From: Colwellia sp.
GTDB taxonomy: Bacteria; Pseudomonadota; Gammaproteobacteria; Enterobacterales; Alteromonadaceae
NCBI GenBank assembly: GCA_029938115.1
Contig: JAPYOP010000002.1
Location: 108,504-172,503, forward strand
Direction: 5' to 3'
Length of the DNA stretch: 64,000 bases
The notes beneath the pieces are model-generated. The model was given only the letters and a program-made list of their open reading frames with translations, was not told the origin of the DNA and ran no database searches. Made by a program: the position numbers and the translations under genes. Below are positions 1 through 7,672 of the stretch, in pieces (the stretch's first letter is position 1; every line of letters begins with the position of its first letter).

Positions 1-144
1 GGCGTCAATACCAGGGATTGGCACAAATGATCCTAAACGAAGCACGACAAGTGCTACGAATACAAACCATAATCTTTGTTTTAGCTCAGACAAACCGCCT
101 GCGCCTTTACTTCCCTTTTGAGAAGCCATTCCTGGTGTAGCCAT
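1..144 (-). CDS. secY: Protein translocase subunit SecY, N-terminal part (cut by window edge)
   Basis: The first 48 codons of SecY, the central channel of the Sec translocon in the inner membrane. The ATG is at 142-144, and the translation begins [18 protein letters not shown], followed by [11 protein letters not shown] and a hydrophobic stretch ending FVPIPGIDA, the usual start of SecY transmembrane segment 1. It lies 7 bp downstream of rplO, its standard place at the end of the spc operon, so it is cotranscribed with ribosomal protein genes. The rest lies outside the window. Confidence 0.95.
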   Translation of the reverse strand, partial: MATPGMASQKGSKGAGGLSELKQRLWFVFVALVVLRLGSFVPIPGIDA

Positions 145-151
145 ATCTGTA

Positions 152-586
152 TTATTCCTCGATGTTACCACCGGCAGCTTCAATAGCTGCACGAGCACCT
201 TTAGTTACGCCTAAACCGCGTACAGTAATCTTGCGTGTAATCTCGCCCGAAAGCATGATTTTTACAGCGATAATGTTACGGTTAATTAGCCCAGCATCTT
301 TCAACGCATGGATATCAACAACATCACCTTTAATAAGGTTCAATTCATGTAAACGAACTTCAGCGCGAACTAAAGATTTACGTGAAGTAAAACCAAATTT
401 AGGTAAACGTTGTTTCAATGGCATTTGACCACCTTCAAAACCAGGACGTACACTACCGCCAGAACGAGACTTCTGACCTTTGTGACCACGACCACCAGTT
501 TTACCGATGCCTGAACCAATACCACGACCACAGCGTTTTCTAGCTTTGTGAGATCCCGGTGCAGGGGATAAAGTATTTAAATGCAT
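152..586 (-). CDS. rplO: 50S ribosomal protein L15
   Basis: Ribosomal protein L15 of 144 residues, the usual bacterial length. The N-terminus [18 protein letters not shown] and the glycine/arginine-rich [19 protein letters not shown] segment are diagnostic. The protein binds 23S rRNA and joins late in 50S assembly. It sits between rpmD and secY as in the canonical spc operon, with gaps under 10 bp, so it is part of one polycistronic transcript read on the minus strand. Confidence 0.97.
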   Translation of the reverse strand: MHLNTLSPAPGSHKARKRCGRGIGSGIGKTGGRGHKGQKSRSGGSVRPGFEGGQMPLKQRLPKFGFTSRKSLVRAEVRLHELNLIKGDVVDIHALKDAGLINRNIIAVKIMLSGEITRKITVRGLGVTKGARAAIEAAGGNIEE

Positions 587-588
587 TA

Positions 589-768
589 TTAATCCTCCAC
601 CTTAATCATGTAATAAACCTTGTTGATCATACCACGTACAGATGGAGTATCTTCTAACTCAACTGTATGATTGATACGACGTAGACCAAGGCCCTTTAAT
701 GTAGCTCTATGCTTCGGTAAACGACCAATAGAACTTTTTACTTGAGTTACTTTAACTGTTTTTGACAT
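589..768 (-). CDS. rpmD: 50S ribosomal protein L30
   Basis: A 59-residue protein read from ATG at 766-768 to TAA at 589-591. It begins [20 protein letters not shown] and continues [20 protein letters not shown], the standard L30 sequence, and its length matches the family. L30 is a small 50S protein bound to 23S rRNA. It overlaps nothing, lying 2 bp from rplO and 6 bp from rpsE, and is cotranscribed with them. Confidence 0.96.
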   Translation of the reverse strand: MSKTVKVTQVKSSIGRLPKHRATLKGLGLRRINHTVELEDTPSVRGMINKVYYMIKVED

Positions 769-774
769 GCTGAA

Positions 775-1284
775 TTACCCCAGTATTTCGTCAACGCTTT
801 TGCCACGTTTAGCTGCCATGCCTTCTGGCGAATGCATATTCGTCAGGGCAGAAACAGTAGCGCGAACTACGTTGATTGGGTTAGTAGAACCGTATGCTTT
901 TGACAATACGTTCTGAACGCCTGCAACTTCAAGTACTGCACGCATCGCGCCACCGGCGATGATACCTGTACCGTCTGAAGCTGGTTTCATGAAAACCTTA
1001 GAACCAGAATGCTTGCCAGTAATAACATGTTGAAGAGTAGTACCCTTCAAGTCAATCGTTACTATGTTACGACGTGCTTTTTCCATTGCTTTTTGGATTG
1101 CAGCAGGCACTTCACGTGCTTTACCGTAACCGAAACCAACGCGACCAGCACCATCACCGACTACAGTAAGAGCGGTGAAACTGAATATGCGACCACCTTT
1201 AACCACTTTTGAAACGCGGTTAACGGCAATTAGCTTTTCAGCCATATCACTTTGTTGTGAGTTATCTTGATTATAATTAGCCAT
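775..1284 (-). CDS. rpsE: 30S ribosomal protein S5
   Basis: Ribosomal protein S5 of 169 residues, a 30S protein important for translational fidelity. The core [21 protein letters not shown] and the segments [18 protein letters not shown] and [18 protein letters not shown] show the double-stranded RNA-binding N-domain and the C-terminal domain. The first 15 residues are variable; an internal ATG at Met14 is an alternative start, but the longer form matches the usual family length. It lies between rplR and rpmD in the spc order. Confidence 0.96.
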   Translation of the reverse strand: MANYNQDNSQQSDMAEKLIAVNRVSKVVKGGRIFSFTALTVVGDGAGRVGFGYGKAREVPAAIQKAMEKARRNIVTIDLKGTTLQHVITGKHSGSKVFMKPASDGTGIIAGGAMRAVLEVAGVQNVLSKAYGSTNPINVVRATVSALTNMHSPEGMAAKRGKSVDEILG

Positions 1285-1294
1285 ATATCAACCC

Positions 1295-1648
1295 CTAGAA
1301 TTGAAGACCAGCTTCACGAGCTGCTTCTGCTAACGCTTTCACGCGACCATGGTAACGAAAACCTGAGCGGTCAAATGCAACAGACTCAATGCCTTTTGCT
1401 TTTGCACGTTCAGCAATTGCTGTACCAACTGCAGATGCAGCGGCAACATTACCGGTTTTTTCCAATTGAGCTGCAACGTCTTTGTCTAAAGTAGACGCAG
1501 ATGCGATTACTTCAGAACCTGTCGGAGCGATCAATTGAGCGTATATGTGACGAGGAGTACGGAATACAACTAAACGATTCGCACCCAACTCGCTAATTTT
1601 TGCACGAGAGCGTTTAGCTCTGCGCAAACGAGATGTTTTCTTATCCAT
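1295..1648 (-). CDS. rplR: 50S ribosomal protein L18
   Basis: Ribosomal protein L18 of 117 residues, which binds 5S rRNA with L5 and L25 in the central protuberance. The basic N-terminus [20 protein letters not shown] and the C-terminal [20 protein letters not shown] are diagnostic. Length is normal. It follows rplF at a 9 bp distance in the spc operon. Confidence 0.97.
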   Translation of the reverse strand: MDKKTSRLRRAKRSRAKISELGANRLVVFRTPRHIYAQLIAPTGSEVIASASTLDKDVAAQLEKTGNVAAASAVGTAIAERAKAKGIESVAFDRSGFRYHGRVKALAEAAREAGLQF

Positions 1649-1657
1649 AGTATTACC

Positions 1658-2191
1658 CTACTTCTTCTTAGCTTCTTTACGACGAACGTATTCATCAACG
1701 TAACGTACACCTTTACCTTTATATGGCTCTGGTTTACGGTATGCACGAATGTTCGCAGCGGTTTGACCAACTAACTGCTTATCAGCACCTTTCAGTGTTA
1801 TTTCAGTTTGGCTAGGAGTCTCACAAGTAATTCCTTCAGGAATTGCATGTTTGATTGGGTGTGAAAAACCTAAAGATAAATCTAAAGACTTACCAGCAGA
1901 TTTGGCACGATAACCAACACCTTGTAAAACTAATTTCTTTTCATAGCCTTTACTTACACCTTCAACCATATTATTGATTAAAGCACGTGAAGTACCGGCT
2001 TGAGCCCAAGCATTTTTGTCATCACATGCGATAGTAACTTTGATTTGGTTCTCTTCTTGAGAAACCGCAACAAAGCTATGAATCGTACGTGATAATTCAC
2101 CTACTGGACCTTTAACTTTTATGTCTTGACCTGATAACGTAATGGTAACGCCAGCAGGAACAAGGACTGGTGCTTTTGCAACACGAGACAT
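1658..2191 (-). CDS. rplF: 50S ribosomal protein L6
   Basis: Ribosomal protein L6 of 177 residues, the same as the E. coli length, with the two repeated alpha/beta RNA-binding folds of the family. Recognisable parts are [15 protein letters not shown] at the start, [20 protein letters not shown] in the middle, and [12 protein letters not shown] near the C-terminus. It lies between rpsH and rplR in the spc operon. Confidence 0.97.
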   Translation of the reverse strand: MSRVAKAPVLVPAGVTITLSGQDIKVKGPVGELSRTIHSFVAVSQEENQIKVTIACDDKNAWAQAGTSRALINNMVEGVSKGYEKKLVLQGVGYRAKSAGKSLDLSLGFSHPIKHAIPEGITCETPSQTEITLKGADKQLVGQTAANIRAYRKPEPYKGKGVRYVDEYVRRKEAKKK

Positions 2192-2201
2192 AGTATTCTC
2201 C

Positions 2202-2597
2202 TTACTCTACGAAACCAAGAACTTCACCGCCAATACCCGCAGAGCGAGCGGCACGATCCGTCATCAAACCTTTAGAAGTAGATATGATCGCAATACCCAT
2301 ACCTGCAAGAACTTTAGGAAGTTCATCACAGCTTTTGTATATACGAAGACCAGGACGTGAAACACGTTTGATCACTTCAATTACTTCTTTACCTTCAAAA
2401 TATTTCAGAACTACATCTAACTGAGGCTTAGCATCAGCTGTAACTGAAAAATCTGAAATATAACCTTCTTCTTTAAGTAAGTTGGCAATTGCAACTTTTA
2501 ACTTAGAAGATGGCATTGCTACTGCAACTTTTGCTGCAGATTGACCGTTGCGGATGCGTGTAAACATGTCCGCGATAGGATCAGTCATCATAACCAT
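2202..2597 (-). CDS. rpsH: 30S ribosomal protein S8
   Basis: Ribosomal protein S8 of about 131 residues. It contains [19 protein letters not shown] at the N-terminus and the conserved C-terminal [21 protein letters not shown]8 binds helix 21 of 16S rRNA and in E. coli represses the spc operon by binding the mRNA near the rplE start; I did not identify that site here. The first few residues are uncertain because two ATGs (Met3 and Met4) lie just inside the longest frame. Confidence 0.96.
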   Translation of the reverse strand: MVMMTDPIADMFTRIRNGQSAAKVAVAMPSSKLKVAIANLLKEEGYISDFSVTADAKPQLDVVLKYFEGKEVIEVIKRVSRPGLRIYKSCDELPKVLAGMGIAIISTSKGLMTDRAARSAGIGGEVLGFVE

Positions 2598-2610
2598 TTA
2601 CTCCCGTGAA

Positions 2611-2916
2611 TTACCAACTAGCTTTCTTAAGACCTGGAACTTCACCACGCATCATAGTTTCGCGTAATTTAATACGGCTTAAACCAAATTTACGTAAGAA
2701 TCCATGTGGACGACCAGTAATATTACAACGGTTACGTTGACGACTACTGCTTGAATCACGAGGTAAACTTTGAAGTTTCAATACAGCATCCCAGCGTTCT
2801 TCTTCAGAAGAATCAACACCAGAGATGATTGCTTTTAACGCAGCACGCTTTTCAGCATATTGTGCTACTAACTTGGTTCTTTTAGCTTCACGAGCTTTCA
2901 TTGACGTTTTAGCCAT
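2611..2916 (-). CDS. rpsN: 30S ribosomal protein S14
   Basis: Ribosomal protein S14 of 101 residues, the long cysteine-free type: it has none of the four zinc-binding cysteines of the short form. It starts [18 protein letters not shown] and ends [12 protein letters not shown]. The frame stays open 17 codons further upstream, but that extension would overlap rplE, lacks family similarity, and would move the start away from the conserved MAK; I therefore start at 2916, leaving a 4 bp gap to rplE. Confidence 0.96.
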   Translation of the reverse strand: MAKTSMKAREAKRTKLVAQYAEKRAALKAIISGVDSSEEERWDAVLKLQSLPRDSSSSRQRNRCNITGRPHGFLRKFGLSRIKLRETMMRGEVPGLKKASW

Positions 2917-2920
2917 AACT

Positions 2921-3466
2921 CTACACCTTCTTCTTGAACGGGAAACCAAAGGCAGACAATAATGCATGTCCTTCTTCGTTATCTTTCGCGCTAGTAGTAA
3001 TAGTGATATCTAACCCACGGATTTTATCGATTTTATCGTAATCGATTTCAGGGAAGATAATTTGCTCACGAACGCCCATGCTGTAGTTACCGCGGCCATC
3101 AAATGACTTTGGATTTAAACCACGAAAATCACGGATACGCGGAATAGAAATAGAGATTAAACGCTCTAAAAATTCCCACATACGCTCGCCGCGTAGAGTT
3201 ACTTTCGTACCTATAGGATAGCCTTCACGAATTTTGAAGCCCGCAACTGATTTGCGTGCTACTGTCGTGACCGGCTTTTGTCCTGAGATTGCAGTAAGAT
3301 CATTTGTGGCGTGTTCTAGCACTTTCTTATCAGAAATTGCTTCACCAACACCCATATTAAGGGTGATCTTTTCAATCCGAGGGACTTGCATGACACTTTT
3401 GTAACCAAACTTCTTCTGAAGTTCAGCTGCAACTGTATCTTTGTAAAAATCATGCAGTTTCGCCAT
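2921..3466 (-). CDS. rplE: 50S ribosomal protein L5
   Basis: Ribosomal protein L5 of 181 residues, which carries 5S rRNA into the large subunit and contacts P-site tRNA. The start [20 protein letters not shown] and the internal segments [15 protein letters not shown] and [20 protein letters not shown] identify it. The normal length and position between rplX and rpsN fit the spc operon. Confidence 0.97.
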   Translation of the reverse strand: MAKLHDFYKDTVAAELQKKFGYKSVMQVPRIEKITLNMGVGEAISDKKVLEHATNDLTAISGQKPVTTVARKSVAGFKIREGYPIGTKVTLRGERMWEFLERLISISIPRIRDFRGLNPKSFDGRGNYSMGVREQIIFPEIDYDKIDKIRGLDITITTSAKDNEEGHALLSAFGFPFKKKV

Positions 3467-3478
3467 CGTTTACTCCAA

Positions 3479-3793
3479 TTAAATTAATTCGTTATCAGAT
3501 TTAAAGAAACGAACTTTTTTGCCGTCTTCAAATCTAAAACCAACGCGGTCAGCCTTGCCCGATTTCGGGTTAAGGATAGCTACGTTAGACACTTGTAAAG
3601 ATGCTTCTTTCTCAACAATTCCACCAGGCTGCTGTAACTGAGGTACAGGCTTAGTGTGTTTCTTGATTAAGTTAACGCCTTCTACGAATACTTTGCCGCT
3701 TTCAACAAGAACTTTAGTAACTTTACCAGTTTTGCCCTTGTCTTTGCCTGCAAGTATAACTACTTCATCATCACGACGAATCTTAGATGCCAT
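3479..3793 (-). CDS. rplX: 50S ribosomal protein L24
   Basis: Ribosomal protein L24 of 104 residues, an early 50S assembly initiator. The KOW-type RNA-binding motif is visible near the N-terminus in [18 protein letters not shown], followed by [14 protein letters not shown]. It lies 12 bp downstream of rplN and 12 bp upstream of rplE, as expected for cotranscription. Confidence 0.97.
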   Translation of the reverse strand: MASKIRRDDEVVILAGKDKGKTGKVTKVLVESGKVFVEGVNLIKKHTKPVPQLQQPGGIVEKEASLQVSNVAILNPKSGKADRVGFRFEDGKKVRFFKSDNELI

Positions 3794-3805
3794 TATCGTG
3801 ACTCC

Positions 3806-4174
3806 TTATAGTACTTCTGGTGCAAGTGAAACGATTTTCATGAACTTCTCATTACGAAGTTCACGAGTCACAGGACCGAAAATACGAGTACCAATTGGTT
3901 GTAAGTTAGCATTTAACATTACAGCCGCGTTTTCATCAAAACGGATGGCAGAACCATCTGTACGACGAACACCTTTCTTAGTGCGCACCACTACCGCAGT
4001 GTGAACATCACCTTTTTTTACTTTACCGCGAGGACTTGCTTCCTTCACGGCAACTTTGATGATATCACCAATGCGTGCATAGCGACGGTGCGAGCCACCA
4101 AGAACCTTTATACATTGAACACGCTTAGCGCCACTGTTATCAGCAACATTCAGCTGTGATTGCATTTGGATCAT
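3806..4174 (-). CDS. rplN: 50S ribosomal protein L14
   Basis: Ribosomal protein L14 of 122 residues when started at the family-standard [17 protein letters not shown]; an in-frame ATG five codons upstream is a poorer choice. The conserved [17 protein letters not shown] and the C-terminus [23 protein letters not shown] support the call. It is the first gene of the spc operon here. Notably rpsQ, normally just upstream as the last S10-operon gene, is absent; about 600 bp of non-coding DNA and divergent dksA follow instead. Confidence 0.96.
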   Translation of the reverse strand: MIQMQSQLNVADNSGAKRVQCIKVLGGSHRRYARIGDIIKVAVKEASPRGKVKKGDVHTAVVVRTKKGVRRTDGSAIRFDENAAVMLNANLQPIGTRIFGPVTRELRNEKFMKIVSLAPEVL

Positions 4175-4338
4175 TGATTTTTGCTCCATTATTATCTTTT
4201 TTATATCGAAAAATAAATTTTCATATAAAACAAAAAGATACGTTATAATTCAAGGCCAGAAATTTGACCCGTCACTGCCTAAAAAGACTACCCAATCACT
4301 TAAAACTTAGGCATAAAGCCAACCACTCAAAGTTAATG

Positions 4339-4355
4339 GGCGCGAGATTATAACA
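4339..4355 (-). promoter_or_regulatory. Putative spc operon promoter (extended -10, GC-rich discriminator)
   Basis: Read on the minus strand the sequence is TGTTATAATCTCGCGCC: an extended -10 (TGnTATAAT, plus-strand 4347-4355) followed by a GC-rich discriminator. Such discriminators are typical of promoters of the translation machinery that respond to ppGpp and DksA. No good -35 is visible, as is common with extended -10 elements. Transcription would begin near 4340, leaving a leader of about 165 nt before rplN. Confidence 0.55.
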
Positions 4356-4400
4356 CCACTAAGAATAAAGTGGTAGTTTAATTAACTAAAAAACAAACAG

Positions 4401-4430
4401 TCTTGTCTCATCACTTTTGTTAAGACAAGA
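4401..4430. repeat. Inverted repeat, possible old terminator
   Basis: TCTTGTCT at 4401-4408 is exactly complementary to AGACAAGA at 4423-4430, giving an 8-bp stem with a 14-nt loop. On the minus strand it is followed by a T-rich stretch. It sits upstream of the presumed spc promoter, where it could end minus-strand transcription from the dksA side, or be a leftover of whatever gene was once there. Confidence 0.4.
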
Positions 4431-4641
4431 AAAAGATAACTTAAATGATATTATTATTGCCATCAATCAAGAAAATCATTGACGAACACTATCAAAACTT
4501 GCTAAAAAAGCTTGCTCATAAGAAAAGCCTATATAGTAGGTCGAGTGTAAAATGTTTCAATTACTAATAACACACTGATAATAAAGATAAATAATTTTAT
4601 TTTTTATTTTATTAGTCGAAAACATTGATTTTCATCCAATG

Positions 4642-4650
4642 TGATACAAT
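4642..4650 (+). promoter_or_regulatory. Putative dksA promoter (extended -10)
   Basis: TGATACAAT is an extended -10 element (TGn then TACAAT at 4645-4650). It is about 140 bp upstream of the dksA ATG. A TTGATT hexamer at 4625-4630 is only 14 bp away, too close for a classical -35, so the extended -10 would carry recognition. Confidence 0.4.
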
Positions 4651-4790
4651 ATAGTCCTGATATTTTAGGTCTATATTAAATATGTTACGTAGTTGATATT
4701 GGCAATTACAACCAAGGGAAAAGTTAACTGGTATTATTACTATAATAAATATCAAACAACCTTGGTCTTTGTAGTATTAGGAGATTCAGC

Positions 4791-5237
4791 ATGCCAACAA
4801 GTAAAAGCAAAACATTAGGTATTTTAGCATTAGCGGGCGTAGAGCCATACCAAGAAGTAGCTAATGAAGAATACATGGGTGAGCCCCAACAAGAGCATTT
4901 CAAAAAGATTTTAGATGCATGGCGTATGCAGCTTCGTGAAGAAGTAGACCGTACCGTAACACACATGCAAGATGAAGCCGCTAATTTCCCAGACCCTGTG
5001 GATAGAGCAGCGCAAGAAGAAGAGTTTAGTCTTGAATTACGTACCCGTGATCGTGAACGTAAACTCATCAAAAAAATTGAAAAAACATTACAATTAATTG
5101 AAGAAGATGAATTTGGTTATTGTAAGTCTTGTGGCATCGAGATAGGCATTCGTCGCTTAGAAGCTAGGCCTACAGCTGATCTTTGTATTGAATGCAAAAC
5201 GTTAGCTGAAATTAAAGAACGCCAAATGGCTGGCTAA
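4791..5237 (+). CDS. dksA: RNA polymerase-binding transcription factor DksA
   Basis: DksA of 148 residues, close to the E. coli length. It binds the secondary channel of RNA polymerase and, with ppGpp, adjusts rRNA, ribosomal protein and amino acid promoters. Visible are the coiled coil (about residues 33-105), the acidic tip Asp68-Pro-Val-Asp71-Arg-Ala73, and the zinc finger cysteines 111, 114, 132 and 135. An AGGAG ribosome binding site lies upstream (TTAGGAGATTCAGC before the ATG). In this genome it faces away from the spc operon, a likely target of its regulation. Confidence 0.97.
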   Translation: MPTSKSKTLGILALAGVEPYQEVANEEYMGEPQQEHFKKILDAWRMQLREEVDRTVTHMQDEAANFPDPVDRAAQEEEFSLELRTRDRERKLIKKIEKTLQLIEEDEFGYCKSCGIEIGIRRLEARPTADLCIECKTLAEIKERQMAG

Positions 5238-5256
5238 GTCATTAGCTTCTTAAACT

Positions 5257-6198
5257 TTGCAACAAAGTATTCTTCGTTCTGGGCGATCAGGAATAGCTAT
5301 TAATAGCTATCGTGGTCGCTTTGCTCCATCTCCCTCAGGTTTTCTTCACTTCGGTTCGTTAATTGCTGCACTAGCTAGCTTTTTAGATGCTAAATCAACG
5401 GTTGATTCATTAGGGAATCAGGGAATTTGGCTAGTTCGCATTGAAGATATTGATCCACCACGTGAACAAATGGGCGCAAGTTCAGCCATTTTGTCTACTC
5501 TTGAAGTTTTCGGCCTGCACTGGGACGAACCAGTACTTTACCAAAGTCAGCAGTCTGAACTGTATCAAGATACATTAGCTGATCTTAAACAGCATAAGCT
5601 AAGTTATTTTTGTCGATGTACACGCGCGACAATAAAAGCGCTTGGTGGTATGTACCAAGGTCATTGCCGTACTTTAAATGTGTCTGAACAAAACAGTGCT
5701 ATTAGGTTAATCAATCAACATGGTCTTTATCAGTTTAATGATATTTTTCAAGGTCAGGTAAGTTGTAATAAAAACTTGGCTCAAGAAGATTTCATTATTC
5801 ATCGCAAAGATGGTTTGTTTGCCTATCAATTAGCCGTTGTTGTTGATGATATTTATCAAAATATTAACCACATAATTCGCGGTTGTGACTTACTTGAACC
5901 GACAGCAAGACAGCTAAGTTTATTTAAGTCCTTCAATAAACAAGCCCCTCAATACGGTCATATCCCATTAGCCGTTACTAATGATGGCTATAAGCTCAGT
6001 AAGCAAAACAGAGCTCCCGCTATTGATAATAAAAACCCACAGCCAGCTCTCATTAAAGCCCTTGAGTTTTTAGGTCAAATGCCCGAGCCTTATTTAGCCC
6101 ATGAAAGTATTCCTAATATTATCAGTTGGGCGATTAAACATTGGTGCAGAGAAAAAGTTCCTGCTGTTACCGAACTTAAACCATTAAACAAGTTGTAG
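5257..6198 (+). CDS. gluQ: Glutamyl-Q tRNA(Asp) synthetase
   Basis: A truncated GluRS-like enzyme of 313 residues that activates glutamate and attaches it to the queuosine base of tRNA(Asp). It shows the class I signature HFGS (residues 31-34) after RGRFAPSPSG, the KLSKQ loop (246-250), and the zinc ligands Cys119, Cys121, Tyr133 and Cys137. The anticodon-binding domain is absent, as in the family. The only canonical start before the conserved core is TTG at 5257, directly after an in-frame stop, so initiation at TTG is likely. The 19-bp gap after dksA matches the usual dksA-gluQ pairing. Confidence 0.93.
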   Translation: MQQSILRSGRSGIAINSYRGRFAPSPSGFLHFGSLIAALASFLDAKSTVDSLGNQGIWLVRIEDIDPPREQMGASSAILSTLEVFGLHWDEPVLYQSQQSELYQDTLADLKQHKLSYFCRCTRATIKALGGMYQGHCRTLNVSEQNSAIRLINQHGLYQFNDIFQGQVSCNKNLAQEDFIIHRKDGLFAYQLAVVVDDIYQNINHIIRGCDLLEPTARQLSLFKSFNKQAPQYGHIPLAVTNDGYKLSKQNRAPAIDNKNPQPALIKALEFLGQMPEPYLAHESIPNIISWAIKHWCREKVPAVTELKPLNKL

Positions 6199-6204
6199 AT
6201 TATA

Positions 6205-6843
6205 ATGAACTTAAATTTTACTGACTTTTCCGCTAACCAGCGTTACCATTTAATGACGCAAACTATCATTCCACGCCCTATCGCTTGGGTATTAACTGAT
6301 TCAAACACTGACGCTGACAACAGTAATTTTAACCTAGCCCCTTTTTCTTATTTTACTGCAGTTTCTAGTGCGCCACCTATACTGATGTTATCAGTAGGAA
6401 AAAAGGCAAATGGTGATGACAAAGATACCTTAGTCAATGTACGTAAGAATAATGAGCTCGTCATTCATATACCATCTCAGCATCAAGCTGAATTAGTTAC
6501 CAAAACAGCAGCAACTTTAGATCATGGCGATTCTGAATTACAAGCGACTAAATTAGCAACCACAATGTTTGAGGGCTTTCCTCTACCCAGATTAACTGAT
6601 TGTGCGATTGCTTATGGCTGTGAACTCTATGAAATTAAAGGGCTTGGCGATGTACCGCAAAGTTTAATTTTTGTTGAAGTTAAGCAGGTTTACCTTAATG
6701 ACAAGGTTGCTACTATTGATATTGATGCTCATGGAAAAGAACGAATTAAAATTCATGCCGATAAAGTAAAACCCTTAGCACGTCTTGGTGGTGGAGAATA
6801 TGCAGGTATAACCACTCCTTTTGCACTAGCAAGACCTAAATAA
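6205..6843 (+). CDS. Flavin reductase-like FMN-binding split-barrel protein
   Basis: A 212-residue protein of the flavin reductase-like (DIM6/NTAB) family. The N-terminal QTIIPRPIAWVLT and NLAPFSYFTAVSSAPPILMLS match the split-barrel FMN-binding fold, and a central VNVRKNNELVIHIPS is typical. Such proteins bind FMN and often act as flavin or small-molecule reductases; the substrate cannot be told from sequence. It starts 6 bp after gluQ and so may be cotranscribed, although this linkage is not part of the universal dksA-pcnB block. Confidence 0.8.
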   Translation: MNLNFTDFSANQRYHLMTQTIIPRPIAWVLTDSNTDADNSNFNLAPFSYFTAVSSAPPILMLSVGKKANGDDKDTLVNVRKNNELVIHIPSQHQAELVTKTAATLDHGDSELQATKLATTMFEGFPLPRLTDCAIAYGCELYEIKGLGDVPQSLIFVEVKQVYLNDKVATIDIDAHGKERIKIHADKVKPLARLGGGEYAGITTPFALARPK

Positions 6844-6873
6844 CTTGTTAATAATATCAAAAAGGAAAAAATC

Positions 6874-7539
6874 ATGTCTAAAACAATCGTAATTACCGGT
6901 GCAAACCGAGGCATAGGTTTTGCAATGGCGAAAATTTGCAAACAGCGTGGCGATAAAGTTTATGCGCTTTGCCGACAAAGCAGTGCGCAACTTGTGGCAC
7001 TAGACGTAAATATTATTGAAAATATTGATATTGCCCAAGATGAAGGTATAGCTAAAGCCGTAACCGCCCTTAACAATATCCATATAGATTTATTAATCAA
7101 CAACGCTGGCATTTTACGAGATGAAAGTTTACAAGATTTCAATAAAGACACCATTCTTGAACAATTCAATGTTAATGCTTTAGCGCCATTAGCGTTCACA
7201 CAGGCACTATTAAATAACGTTAACGCTGGCAGTAAAATCGCTTTTATCACCTCACGCATGGGTTCAATTTCCGACAACGGTTCCGGGGGGCGTTATGGTT
7301 ATAGGATGTCCAAGGTGGCATTAAATATCGGTGCTATGTCATTAGCTAAAGACTTAACCGCACAGAAAATTGCTGTAGGTATTTATCATCCAGGTTATGT
7401 ACAAACAGATATGGTTAACCATGGTGGCGATATTAGCGCAGATGTTTCAGCTGGTCGGCTTTTAGGTCTAATGAATGAGTTAACTATGAGTGAGTCTGGT
7501 GTTTTCAAACATTCTAATGGTGAAGTCTTACCTTGGTAA
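6874..7539 (+). CDS. Short-chain dehydrogenase/reductase (SDR)
   Basis: A 221-residue classical SDR. The NAD(P)-binding motif TGANRGIG lies at residues 7-14, NNAG follows beta-strand 4, a serine lies in FITSRMGS, and the catalytic YRMSK (YxxxK) sits in GGRYGYRMSKVALN. The short length and the SRMGSI...YGYRMSK pattern resemble the C-factor/CsgA-like subgroup. The substrate is unknown. An AAGGA ribosome binding site lies 8 bp before the ATG, and a hairpin terminator follows the gene. Confidence 0.85.
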   Translation: MSKTIVITGANRGIGFAMAKICKQRGDKVYALCRQSSAQLVALDVNIIENIDIAQDEGIAKAVTALNNIHIDLLINNAGILRDESLQDFNKDTILEQFNVNALAPLAFTQALLNNVNAGSKIAFITSRMGSISDNGSGGRYGYRMSKVALNIGAMSLAKDLTAQKIAVGIYHPGYVQTDMVNHGGDISADVSAGRLLGLMNELTMSESGVFKHSNGEVLPW

Positions 7540-7569
7540 GGATTTATAGTTTAGGTTAACACTTTAATT

Positions 7570-7598
7570 GCAGCGCTCTGAAAAAACGCTGCTTTTTC
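7570..7598 (+). terminator. Rho-independent terminator after the SDR gene
   Basis: GCAGCG at 7570-7575 pairs with CGCTGC at 7587-7592, followed by TTTTTC. The loop is A-rich. It lies 30 bp after the SDR stop codon and separates the dksA-SDR unit from pcnB. Confidence 0.7.
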
Positions 7599-7672
7599 AT
7601 TCTCTTTTCAGCTGGATTGCTGTATCATTGCGCCAATATTTTCTATAAGATTCAGCCAAAAAGGTCTGCACT

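Larger units (their letters stand above)
4175..4790. other. 616-bp intergenic region between divergent rplN and dksA
   Basis: No convincing gene is seen here. The region holds a putative extended -10 promoter for each of the two divergent operons, an inverted repeat at 4401-4430, and AT-rich DNA. In E. coli and most relatives rpsQ lies directly upstream of rplN; no S17-like frame is present. A 40-codon plus-strand frame starting near 4445 has no ribosome binding site and no recognisable features, and I do not call it. Confidence 0.7.

Noticed and set aside
2917..2967. N-terminal extension of rpsN
   Set aside because: It overlaps rplE and lacks similarity to S14; [13 protein letters not shown] is the standard start.
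3654..4004. 116-codon plus-strand frame opposite rplX-rplN
   Set aside because: Antisense shadow of highly conserved ribosomal genes.
4175..4189. Five-codon extension of rplN
   Set aside because: L14 starts at MIQMQSQL in the family; the upstream MEQKS has no support.
4445..4567. 40-codon frame in the rplN-dksA gap
   Set aside because: No ribosome binding site, no recognisable sequence and no support from context.
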